DNA of 64,000 nucleotides from Pseudomonas frederiksbergensis (GTDB lineage Bacteria; Pseudomonadota; Gammaproteobacteria; Pseudomonadales; Pseudomonadaceae): NCBI RefSeq assembly GCF_035751725.1, contig NZ_CP142104.1, positions 1,302,001 to 1,366,000 of the forward strand, read 5' to 3'. Shown piece by piece: positions 1 to 6,918 of this stretch (position 1 is its first letter; each line of letters starts with the position of its first letter). The notes under the pieces were generated by a model. It saw only the letters and a program-made list of their open reading frames with translations, ran no database searches and was not told where the DNA came from. The position numbers and the translations under genes were made by a program.

Positions 1-611
1 TACTGTATGCCCGCTATGTCCAGACCTCGCGCCAACGCATGCGCCAGCGCCGGTTTGCATTGCAGGCGCACCAGGACACGTTGCGCGGCATGATGCGCCA
101 GCTCGAAGACCTGGTGGCGACCGACGAACTGACCGGCCTGTTCAATCGCCGCCATTTCCTGCGCCTGGCGAGCCGTGAACTCAATACCCTCAGGCCCGGT
201 GTCGCCCATGGCCTGGCCTTGATCGACCTGGACCACTTCAAGCGCATCAACGATTTGCACGGCCATGCCGCGGGCGACCAGGTGCTCCAGGCCTTTGCCG
301 GCGTCGCCACGGCCTGCCTGCGCGAAGGTGACGTGCTGGCCCGATACGGTGGCGAAGAGTTCGTCATGTTGCTGCCGGCCTGCGACCCTTCCCGGCTGAC
401 GGTCTGTTGCGAGCGCTTGCGGTTGGCGTTCACCGAAGTTGAGCTGATCGACCTGCCGGTCGGTAACCTTAGCCTGTCGGTGGGCATGACGATGCTGGAA
501 ATGGGCGATGACCTGGACAGCGCCTTGCAGCGCGCCGACCAGGCCTTGTACCGTGCCAAGCGAGACGGCCGCAATCGTTGTGCCGCCGCTTGGGAGAATG
601 TCGATGCCTGA
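1..611 (+). CDS. diguanylate cyclase, C-terminal GGDEF part (5' end outside window)
   Basis: The reading frame is open from the window edge (first full codon at base 3), so only the C-terminal catalytic part is present. GGDEF domains condense two GTP into cyclic di-GMP. The active-site loop reads RYGGEEF (GGEEF from base 348). An RxxD inhibitory site (R-E-G-D, bases 321-332) lies exactly five residues before it, so both catalysis and product feedback look intact. The preceding residues form a hydrophilic linker, so any sensor or membrane domain lies upstream. The stop overlaps the start of the next gene by a few bases, suggesting co-transcription. From memory, the same gene pair next to pyruvate kinase in P. 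aeruginosa contains SadC; orthology is likely but cannot be shown from the fragment. Confidence 0.93.
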   Translation, partial: LYARYVQTSRQRMRQRRFALQAHQDTLRGMMRQLEDLVATDELTGLFNRRHFLRLASRELNTLRPGVAHGLALIDLDHFKRINDLHGHAAGDQVLQAFAGVATACLREGDVLARYGGEEFVMLLPACDPSRLTVCCERLRLAFTEVELIDLPVGNLSLSVGMTMLEMGDDLDSALQRADQALYRAKRDGRNRCAAAWENVDA

Positions 612-1551
612 GTTGAAAGTCGCAGGCCAGCAGTGGTCGGTGACGGTGGGCAGTAACCTGTTGGATGCGTTGAACCAGGCTGGCGTGGCGGTGCCCTACA
701 GTTGCCGTGCCGGCAGTTGCCATGTGTGCCTGGTGCAATGCCTGAGCGGCGACGTGCGCGACAGCCGACCCGACGCCCTGGCCCCGGCGCAGCGCGATCA
801 AGGCTGGCGCCTGGCGTGCCAATGCCAGGTAGTCGAAGACGTCCACATTCATACCTTCGACCCGCAACGCGACGGCCAGGCCGCCGAGGTCGCGGCGGTG
901 GATTGGCTGGGCGCCGACGTGCTGCGCCTGCGCCTCATCCCGGAACGACCGTTGCGCTATCGGGTCGGACAACACCTGGTGTTGTGGGCCGGTGATGTCG
1001 CCCGGCCGTATTCCCTGGCGAGCCTGCCCGAGGAAGACCGCTTCCTGGAGTTTCACCTGGATTGCCGCGCGCCCGGGCAGTTCATCGATGCGGCGCGGCA
1101 ACTGGAGGCCGGCAGTCCGATCCGCCTCGGTGAACTGCGCGGCGGGGCGCTGCATTACGATCCCGACTGGCATGAAAAGCCGTTATGGCTGCTGGCCTCC
1201 GGTACGGGCCTTGGGCCGTTGTTTGGCATCTTGCGCGAAGCGTTGCGCCAGCAGCATCAAGGTGAGATTCGGTTGATTCATGTGGCGCGCGATGCTGCGG
1301 GGCACTACCTGGACAAACCCCTGGCGGCATTGGCGGCCAAGCATTCGAACCTGAGCGTCGAGTTGCTGACCATCGCCGAAGCCACGGGCGCCCTCGCGCA
1401 ACTGCGCCTGGCTTCGCGCCAGACCCAGGCGCTGCTCTGTGGTCATCCGGATTGGGTCGAGGCGTTTGCCAAGCGCTTGTACCTGGCGGGGTTGCCACGC
1501 AATCAGTTGCTGGCGGATGTGTTTCTTACCCGGGATAAATCTGCCGGCTGA
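604..1551 (+). CDS. 2Fe-2S ferredoxin / FAD-NAD(P) reductase fusion
   Basis: This 315-residue protein joins an N-terminal plant-type ferredoxin domain to a ferredoxin-NAD(P) reductase module. The cluster ligands are visible as Cys34, Cys39 and Cys42 (CX4CX2C) plus Cys72. The FAD-binding motif (RPYSLAS) and nucleotide-binding GTGLGPLFG follow. Such proteins pass electrons from NAD(P)H through FAD to the iron-sulfur cluster, usually for an oxygenase or another reductive partner; the partner is not identifiable here. The ATG at 604 is preferred over the ATG at 598 because a GGGAG ribosome site at 592-596 is correctly spaced only for 604. The gene overlaps the end of the GGDEF gene and ends before a bidirectional terminator. 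Confidence 0.9.
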   Translation: MPELKVAGQQWSVTVGSNLLDALNQAGVAVPYSCRAGSCHVCLVQCLSGDVRDSRPDALAPAQRDQGWRLACQCQVVEDVHIHTFDPQRDGQAAEVAAVDWLGADVLRLRLIPERPLRYRVGQHLVLWAGDVARPYSLASLPEEDRFLEFHLDCRAPGQFIDAARQLEAGSPIRLGELRGGALHYDPDWHEKPLWLLASGTGLGPLFGILREALRQQHQGEIRLIHVARDAAGHYLDKPLAALAAKHSNLSVELLTIAEATGALAQLRLASRQTQALLCGHPDWVEAFAKRLYLAGLPRNQLLADVFLTRDKSAG

Positions 1552-1624
1552 TCCATCGCTTTCTCGAGCCTGCTCGCGAACGCGACAGTCCAAACACACC
1601 GCTTTCCAAAGCCAGAAACCAAAA

Positions 1625-1656
1625 AGCCCCGCCATTCACATGGCGGGGCTTTTGTT
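1625..1656. terminator. bidirectional intrinsic terminator
   Basis: A perfect stem (AGCCCCGCCA paired with TGGCGGGGCT, loop TTCACA) is flanked by A-runs on the left and T-runs on the right. It lies between the convergent reductase gene and pykA and can serve both. Confidence 0.85.
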
Positions 1657-1671
1657 TTCAGCAGCCGATCA

Positions 1672-3123
1672 TCAAACCATCGGGTCGCCAACGTGCAGGA
1701 TCTTCATTCCGTTGGTGCCGCCGGTGGTGTGGTAGCTGTCGCCCTTGGTCAGGATGACCCAGTCGCCTTTCTCCACGACGCCGCGTTTGGTCAGTTCATC
1801 AATGGCTTTCTGGCTGACTTCGTGCGGCTCCAGCGAAGCCGGGTCGAACGGAATGGTGTACACGCCACGGAACATCGCTGCGCGTGCCTGGGCTTCGCGG
1901 TGCGGGGTGAACGCGTAGATCGGCACCGAGGAGCGGATACGCGACATGATCAGCGGGGTGTAGCCACTTTCGGTCAAAGCGATGATCGCCTTCACGCCCG
2001 GGAAGTGGTTGGCGGTGTACATGGTTGCCAGGGCGATGCTTTCGTCGCAGCGGGTGAATTCCTTGCCGATGCGGTGGCTGGAGGTCTTGCCGGTCGGGTG
2101 CTTTTCAGCGCCGATGCAGATGCGCGCCATGGCCTGCACCGCTTCGAGCGGGTAGAGGCCGGCGGCACTTTCGGCCGACAGCATGACCGCGTCGGTGTAG
2201 TCCAGCACAGCGTTGGCTACGTCAGACACTTCGGCGCGGGTCGGCATCGGGTTCTGGATCATCGACTCCATCATTTGGGTCGCGACGATCACCGCTTTGT
2301 TGTGGCGGCGTGCGTGCAGGATGATCTTCTTCTGGATGCCCACCAGCTCGGCGTCGCCGATTTCCACGCCCAGGTCGCCACGGGCCACCATCACGGCGTC
2401 GGAAGCCTTGATCAGGCCGTCGAGGGTTTCGTCGTCGGCCACGGCTTCGGCGCGTTCGATCTTGGCCACCAGCCAGGCGGTACCGCCGGCTTCGTCGCGC
2501 AATTGACGGGCGTATTCCATGTCCGCCGCGTCACGGGGGAAGGACACGGCCAGGTAATCGACTTCCATTTCCGCGGCCAGCTTGATGTCGGCCTTGTCTT
2601 TATCGGTCAGGGCCGGCGCCGTCAGGCCACCGCCGCGACGGTTGATACCCTTGTGGTCCGACAACGGGCCGCCGATGGTGACGACGCAATTCAATTCAGT
2701 GGCGGTGGCGGTCTCGACGCGCATCACCACGCGACCGTCGTCGAGCAGCAGTTCGTCGCCCACGCCGCAGTCCTTGACCAGGTCCGGGTAGTCGATGCCG
2801 ACCACCTGCTGGTTGCCTTCGGTCAGCGGGTGGCTGGTGGAGAAGGTGAATTTGTCACCGATCTTCAATTCGATGCGCTTGTTGGCGAATTTGGCGATGC
2901 GGATCTTCGGGCCTTGCAGGTCACCCAGCAGGGCAACGAAACGGCCATGCTTGGCGGCCAGGTCACGCACCAGCTTGGCACGAGCCTTGTGCTCGTCGGG
3001 CGTGCCGTGGGAGAAGTTCAGGCGGGCAACGTCCAGGCCAGCCAGAATCAGCTGTTCGAGAACTTCCGGCGAATTACTGGCCGGGCCAAGGGTAGCGACG
3101 ATTTTGGTGCGACGGACGGACAT
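1672..3123 (-). CDS. pyk: pyruvate kinase
   Basis: Pyruvate kinase transfers phosphate from phosphoenolpyruvate to ADP in the last step of glycolysis. The 483-residue protein has the family hallmarks: N-terminal TLGPAS, the SHG motif of the nucleotide/PEP site, the catalytic lysine in VAKIER (about residue 221), and the metal-binding signature MVARGDLGVEIG. It is full length and of the PykA (type II) kind usual in Pseudomonas. The start ATG follows a TTGAGGAGTCCTGC leader with a strong GAGGAG ribosome site. It is transcribed away from the TPR lipoprotein gene, and the 220-base divergent region between them must hold both promoters. Confidence 0.97.
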   Translation of the reverse strand: MSVRRTKIVATLGPASNSPEVLEQLILAGLDVARLNFSHGTPDEHKARAKLVRDLAAKHGRFVALLGDLQGPKIRIAKFANKRIELKIGDKFTFSTSHPLTEGNQQVVGIDYPDLVKDCGVGDELLLDDGRVVMRVETATATELNCVVTIGGPLSDHKGINRRGGGLTAPALTDKDKADIKLAAEMEVDYLAVSFPRDAADMEYARQLRDEAGGTAWLVAKIERAEAVADDETLDGLIKASDAVMVARGDLGVEIGDAELVGIQKKIILHARRHNKAVIVATQMMESMIQNPMPTRAEVSDVANAVLDYTDAVMLSAESAAGLYPLEAVQAMARICIGAEKHPTGKTSSHRIGKEFTRCDESIALATMYTANHFPGVKAIIALTESGYTPLIMSRIRSSVPIYAFTPHREAQARAAMFRGVYTIPFDPASLEPHEVSQKAIDELTKRGVVEKGDWVILTKGDSYHTTGGTNGMKILHVGDPMV

Positions 3124-3347
3124 GCAGGACTCCTCAAGTTCAAGCGCCAGCGAAGGCTACTATGGTCTTTGGGTGTAGTCATTGTTCATGTGCACTACTT
3201 ATTCGTTTCTTTTTCGAAATGAACATTCCTGAAAATTTTTGCGCCTTTTAACTACTAAAGGCGAACATTGCGCTTGTGGCGAGTAGTTTCGGGCTGAAGA
3301 TTTTCTGGCCCGGGTCGATAAAGAGCTCAAGACAGGAGAACCTCCCC

Positions 3348-3722
3348 ATGCGATTCGTGCTTTTTATTGCCTTGGCCTTGAGTGTCACGGGCTGCACCCG
3401 TTGGTCGATGAACCACCACATGAACCTGGCCTACAAGGCCTACGAGCGCGGCAACTGCGAGCAAGTCATGCTTGAGTTGTCCAAGGTCGACCGGGCCAGC
3501 CGTGCCCGCCGCTATATGCAGCCGGAAGTCTCGATGATGCGCGGCCAGTGCCTGGAGCGTCAGAAGCTGTACGTCGATGCGGCGCAAACCTACCAGTTCA
3601 TCCTCACCCAGTACCCCAACAGCGAATATGCCTACCGCGCCCGTGCCCGGCTCGAAACCCTGCAGAGCCTGGGCCACTATCCGACCCGCAGCGCCTCGGC
3701 GATTCGTCCCACGGCGTTCTGA
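3348..3722 (+). CDS. small TPR-type lipoprotein
   Basis: This 124-residue protein starts with a short signal peptide and a lipobox (LSVTGC), so it should be lipid-anchored to a membrane after processing at Cys15. The rest is helical and ends in a tetratricopeptide-like hairpin (YVDAAQTYQFILTQYPNSEY), the pattern found in YbgF/BamD-like scaffold proteins. The ATG at 3348 was chosen because of the ACAGGAGA ribosome site just upstream; in-frame codons further upstream lack one. It is a single-gene unit ending in a hairpin terminator. Its specific partner is unknown. Confidence 0.85.
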   Translation: MRFVLFIALALSVTGCTRWSMNHHMNLAYKAYERGNCEQVMLELSKVDRASRARRYMQPEVSMMRGQCLERQKLYVDAAQTYQFILTQYPNSEYAYRARARLETLQSLGHYPTRSASAIRPTAF

Positions 3723-3754
3723 CCAGCATTGAATTGAAACCATTGGCGCGAGGC

Positions 3755-3786
3755 AGCTGTCGGACCGATGACCGGCAGCTTTTTTC
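3755..3786 (+). terminator. intrinsic terminator after the lipoprotein gene
   Basis: AGCTGTCGG pairs with CCGGCAGCT (one G-U pair) and is followed by a run of six T. Confidence 0.75.
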
Positions 3787-3995
3787 GACTGGCTCTCGCC
3801 TGCGCATGGGCTATATTTGTACAAGTCGTGACTAGGGCTGGCGCTCTAATTTCGTAGCGTCACCTGTGACCGGTAGCATTTAGCCAGCCTCGTTGCGAGC
3901 GTCTGGCACCGGGATCGGGGAGAGCGGGCTGGCCTGGGCTCGTTCCGAAATACTCGTTGGCCGCGGAATCGGTCATCAAAAAAGCGATACAAGAC

Positions 3996-4355
3996 ATGTA
4001 CAAAGATCGTCGAATTGCACGACATGAATTGTCGTACTGCCTTGAGGTCTTCAATGGTGTCAACGGAAAACCCATCGGGTTCTTGGGCAATGTTTCAGAC
4101 GATGGCCTGATGCTGATCAGCCATTTGCCGCTGATGGTCGGCGCAGAGTTTGACCTGCGCCTGAAGTTGCCAGCCGATGATGGGCCCCAGCAACACATCA
4201 AGTTGAAAGCCACCTGTCTTTGGTGCTCGGAAGACGTGACACCCCAGCATTTCGACGCCGGTTTCAGCCTGCAATGGGCGCCACCGGAATATGGCTATCT
4301 GGTGAGTGCGCTGCGGCAGTACTTCAGTTTCTACCCGATGTCGGCCTCGGCTTGA
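3996..4355 (+). CDS. PilZ-domain protein
   Basis: PilZ domains bind cyclic di-GMP through an N-terminal RxxxR and a later D/NxSxxG motif. Here both are present: DRRIARH at the N-terminus (residues 4-10) and NVSDDG about 30 residues later. The 119-residue product is a stand-alone PilZ domain of normal length. The ATG at 3996 (MYKDRR) is chosen because the domain begins there; an upstream TTG at 3957 would add 13 residues but has no evident ribosome site. The target is unknown. It lies 4 kb from a GGDEF gene, but the two are in separate units. Confidence 0.85.
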   Translation: MYKDRRIARHELSYCLEVFNGVNGKPIGFLGNVSDDGLMLISHLPLMVGAEFDLRLKLPADDGPQQHIKLKATCLWCSEDVTPQHFDAGFSLQWAPPEYGYLVSALRQYFSFYPMSASA

Positions 4356-4375
4356 GCTGCTTGCCGGCATAGCCA

Positions 4376-4405
4376 CTGTGGGAGCAAGCCTGCTCGCTCC
4401 CACAG
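4376..4405. repeat. REP-type palindrome
   Basis: A 30-base imperfect palindrome starting CTGTGGGAGCAAG and ending CTCGCTCCCACAG. It lies between the convergent PilZ and DUF6124 genes and resembles the REP sequences scattered through P. fluorescens genomes. It could also stop transcription, though no T-run follows. Confidence 0.75.
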
Positions 4406-4434
4406 GGTGGGCCATTTATCTGTTCATTGCGCCC

Positions 4435-4800
4435 TCAGCGCTGCACCTTCGCCTCGCCATCCAGCAACTTCTCCAGCAACAACACCCCCATCTCGCCCAT
4501 CTGGTGAATCGCCAGGGCCAGGTTGCGCGGGGCGCCCTCCAGATCGTCGGATAAATCCAGGATCAGCGTACTGACCGAGCAGAAGGTTTCGTAAGTGTGC
4601 GCCAGCACGCCTTCGGGGTCGGCATCGGGCGCGACGATGAAGTAATCCAGCTGTCGTTGTGTGTTGTCCGGCTTGCCGACGTCGGGCTTGAGGTAATGGT
4701 CCAGGGCTTTTTGCGCGGCTTTGACGAGCTTCCGGGCTTCGGCTGTCTTGGGGGCAGGGCGTGGAGCGGTTTTGGGGGGATTGGGTGTTGGCTTGATCAT
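4435..4800 (-). CDS. DUF6124-family protein
   Basis: A 121-residue protein with a proline-rich N-terminus followed by a mostly helical domain. Its pattern (ALDHYL, then FxVxPxxDxExLLAxxxET-like, here FIVAPDADPEGVLAHTYET) matches the DUF6124 family, which is multi-copy in Pseudomonas and has no established function. The ATG at 4800 is used because GGAAAAG is spaced correctly before it; a GTG six bases upstream is possible. Its leader contains a sequence that recurs twice, in altered form, in the gap further upstream. The family assignment is from memory of related proteins. Confidence 0.7.
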   Translation of the reverse strand: MIKPTPNPPKTAPRPAPKTAEARKLVKAAQKALDHYLKPDVGKPDNTQRQLDYFIVAPDADPEGVLAHTYETFCSVSTLILDLSDDLEGAPRNLALAIHQMGEMGVLLLEKLLDGEAKVQR

Positions 4801-5242
4801 ATTCACTTTTCCGTATTGAGGCTGCCACCCGGTTCGCGACTAAACGAAGGGTGGCGGCTGGACGCAGGTTAGTCGACCGGTGGAAAAGTGAAGCCCGGCG
4901 CGCCCGGGGGCGCCCTGCGAACAGCCACCATCAAGTGCGGGGAGGGAACCCGACTGGATGACGCTTGTGCACATCACTTTTGCCACTGGGCGACTAAACC
5001 CGATCGCTGAGGTGTCAGCGACGCGAATCACGTTACGGGGCAAGGCCAAGGCGCACAAGCCGGCGGATTCTGGCGGATCTGTAGTCCGTTGCGCAAGGTT
5101 GTGTAGTCAGTTGGGGATTGCCGGGTGTTGCCGTTGGTCGGGACTGTCAGATCTGTCAGGTGTGGAGCGGTCCGTCGTACCTTTTACTGTGCTCGGAATC
5201 GCTCGGCTAATCGCCAGCTTTAACGACATAAATAGGTGACTG
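4801..5242. other. 442-base divergent gap with short repeats
   Basis: No gene of convincing quality is seen. The gap holds three versions of CACTTTT..CCAC..GG..CGACTAA: 4804-4845 (long form, same orientation as the third), 4866-4890 (inverted) and 4975-5001. It also carries a TGTCAG-type site at 5145-5159 before the first Ig-repeat gene. It must contain the promoters for DUF6124 (reverse) and the island (forward). Confidence 0.7.
5145..5159. promoter_or_regulatory. TGTCAG-N3-TGTCAG site (putative operator, copy 1)
   Basis: TGTCAG-ATC-TGTCAG lies 84 bases before the start at 5243. It differs by one base from the inverted-repeat form at 9707-9721. The recurrence upstream of three units of the same island suggests a binding site; the binding protein is unknown. 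Confidence 0.55.
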
Positions 5243-6226
5243 ATGAGCACTGACAATCATCTCGAAAAAGGCGAACCAGAAAATAATAGTAATCCGGAAA
5301 ATGGCGGCGAAACTAAGGATGCCGCAAAGCGGAAGGGGTGGGCACCTAAACCCGGCGCCAAGATCAAAAGCGTGGAGAGTGGCCCTGCTGTTATTGTCAA
5401 ACCTGATCCGCCATACATCACTCGCCCTGTCAACGGGGCGACTGTACGGCCTGACTTGACTGTCTTAGGTGGAGGTTTGCATCAAGCTGAAGTTAAGGTT
5501 TATCAAAGCCGTACGGGGAAAGAATTATCTAGTTCGACTTGGGTTGATGGTGATGGTAGTTGGCGAAGAACGTTGTTTGAGCCTCTGCCAGAGGGAGAGT
5601 TTTTTTTGACTGCCAAGCAACAGTTAGGTGGTGAGTGGTCGGACTGGGCTGAAGAAGTCAGAGTAAACGTTGTTGCGCCCTCGCCGCCGCCTCCGGTGAT
5701 TACGGCACCGCCTGAGAACAGTTTTCAGGAGAGGGGATTTGTGCTGCAAGGTAACGGAGGTATCGCGGGGGCTGATATTTATGCGCTCATAGATACGAGA
5801 GGCGATGAAGTTGGTAATAACCTCTTGACAGGTGTCAATTGGAGTTGCCCTGTTACAGTCACGCCAGGGCCCTGCTCATTGGTTGTCATTCTAAGGAAAG
5901 ATGGGACAGACCTATCCGGACGTAGTGCCCCGCGAGCGTACAAAGTTCGTCCACCTGCGTTGACCCATGTCACCGTTACCCATCCAACCGAAAGCACTAT
6001 CAAATTTTCAGGCGACGGCAATATCGACGCAACGGTCGAAATCTCGCTGGAAAGTGACCAATCCGTCACGCCACCGCTTTCTGTAGAGGTGAGAGAAGGG
6101 AAATGGGAAACCACGGCGCGTGATTGGCCGCCCGACACGTATTACCTGAAGGTGATTCAGAAACTACCAGATCGCGCAAGCGGTTGGATTGAGTCTTTAC
6201 CGCATAGTTTTACTGTGAGTTGGTAA
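5243..6226 (+). CDS. Ig-like repeat protein, 327 residues
   Basis: There is no signal peptide: the first 50 residues are hydrophilic and rich in N, E, K and G. Three repeats of about 90 residues follow, each opening with an ITxP..G type strand pair (PYITRPVNG, PVITAPPENS, THVTVTHPTES) and ending in a strand like FTVSW. This is the pattern of bacterial Ig-like folds. The last two repeats match repeats 3-4 of the 918-residue protein at 6919-9675, even at DNA level. It is the first gene of the island, preceded by a TGTCAG-type site. Codon use is AT-richer than in the flanking core genes. Function is unknown; a binding or structural role is inferred from the fold. Confidence 0.75.
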   Translation: MSTDNHLEKGEPENNSNPENGGETKDAAKRKGWAPKPGAKIKSVESGPAVIVKPDPPYITRPVNGATVRPDLTVLGGGLHQAEVKVYQSRTGKELSSSTWVDGDGSWRRTLFEPLPEGEFFLTAKQQLGGEWSDWAEEVRVNVVAPSPPPPVITAPPENSFQERGFVLQGNGGIAGADIYALIDTRGDEVGNNLLTGVNWSCPVTVTPGPCSLVVILRKDGTDLSGRSAPRAYKVRPPALTHVTVTHPTESTIKFSGDGNIDATVEISLESDQSVTPPLSVEVREGKWETTARDWPPDTYYLKVIQKLPDRASGWIESLPHSFTVSW

Positions 6227-6287
6227 CTGCCGGTACAAGAGATAAGACATGAAGCGGAAAGGACTGACGCCAATCGTTGCTCAGGAA

Positions 6288-6302
6288 TGTCAGGTTTGAC
6301 AG
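6288..6302. promoter_or_regulatory. TGTCAG-N3-TGACAG site (putative operator, copy 2)
   Basis: TGTCAG-GTT-TGACAG is an inverted repeat with the same 3-base spacer as the other two copies, 60 bases before the start at 6363. It runs into a second small palindrome, CAGGTACCTG (6300-6309). Confidence 0.55.
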
Positions 6303-6362
6303 GTACCTGAATATTTCATCCAGGACCAGGTTGACCGAAGTATCAACACGAGAGCTCATACT

Positions 6363-6878
6363 ATGAAAAATGAAACCCAAGCCGATATTAGCACTGAAGA
6401 ACTGGCAGGCCCACAGTTGGAAGAGAGAGAGCGGACCAGAGCGGCGCTATACGAAGAGTTTAAAGAGGTCAGCTCTCGCGATATTAAAGCGAAGCGCCAC
6501 CAATCCATTCCATGGGTGACAGAGACAGTACGGGTGCAGACGGGTAATTTTGTGGGGGAACTGACTTATGATTATGCATTTAAGGACGGGCAGTTCCACT
6601 TTCAAACAGTCGAATACAAAATAACTCGCTTGAACGGGCAGTCGGGGGGGAATAAAGCTAACATAAATATCTTGCTTTGGAATGATGTGGGCGGTTACAC
6701 GCAGTGGGGGCATAACTCACCCGATGCAATGTGGCAGGATGGTCTTACGCATAACTATCCCAATGCTCAGGTCAGTCTCAGGGAATGGGGTTGGACGACT
6801 GTGTGGGTCGAATTCATATTTGACAAGTCAGGGGGTGATCCGCGTAAGAGTACAACGAAGCAATATGTCAGGAGTTAG
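6363..6878 (+). CDS. uncharacterised 171-residue protein of the Tc-like island
   Basis: I do not recognise this protein. The first 50 residues are charged and probably helical (E, R, K-rich), with no signal peptide or membrane segment. The remainder is rich in aromatic and alternating hydrophobic residues (for example ELTYDYAFKDGQFHF, NINILLWND, TTVWVEFIFD), suggesting a beta-sandwich. A 60-base sample from it has about 45% G+C, well below the core genes nearby, which points to recent acquisition. It has its own upstream TGTCAG-type site and is followed after 40 bases by the large Ig-repeat gene, so the two may be co-transcribed. Confidence 0.65.
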   Translation: MKNETQADISTEELAGPQLEERERTRAALYEEFKEVSSRDIKAKRHQSIPWVTETVRVQTGNFVGELTYDYAFKDGQFHFQTVEYKITRLNGQSGGNKANINILLWNDVGGYTQWGHNSPDAMWQDGLTHNYPNAQVSLREWGWTTVWVEFIFDKSGGDPRKSTTKQYVRS

Positions 6879-6918
6879 AGGGGTGCGGATTTTATCATGA
6901 TATGCGGGAGGTATGAGT

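Noticed and set aside
1693..3222. Long forward frame opposite pyk (509 codons)
   Set aside because: It is antisense to a full-length pyruvate kinase, with low-complexity His/Val/Gly-rich translation typical of an antisense frame in G+C-rich DNA.
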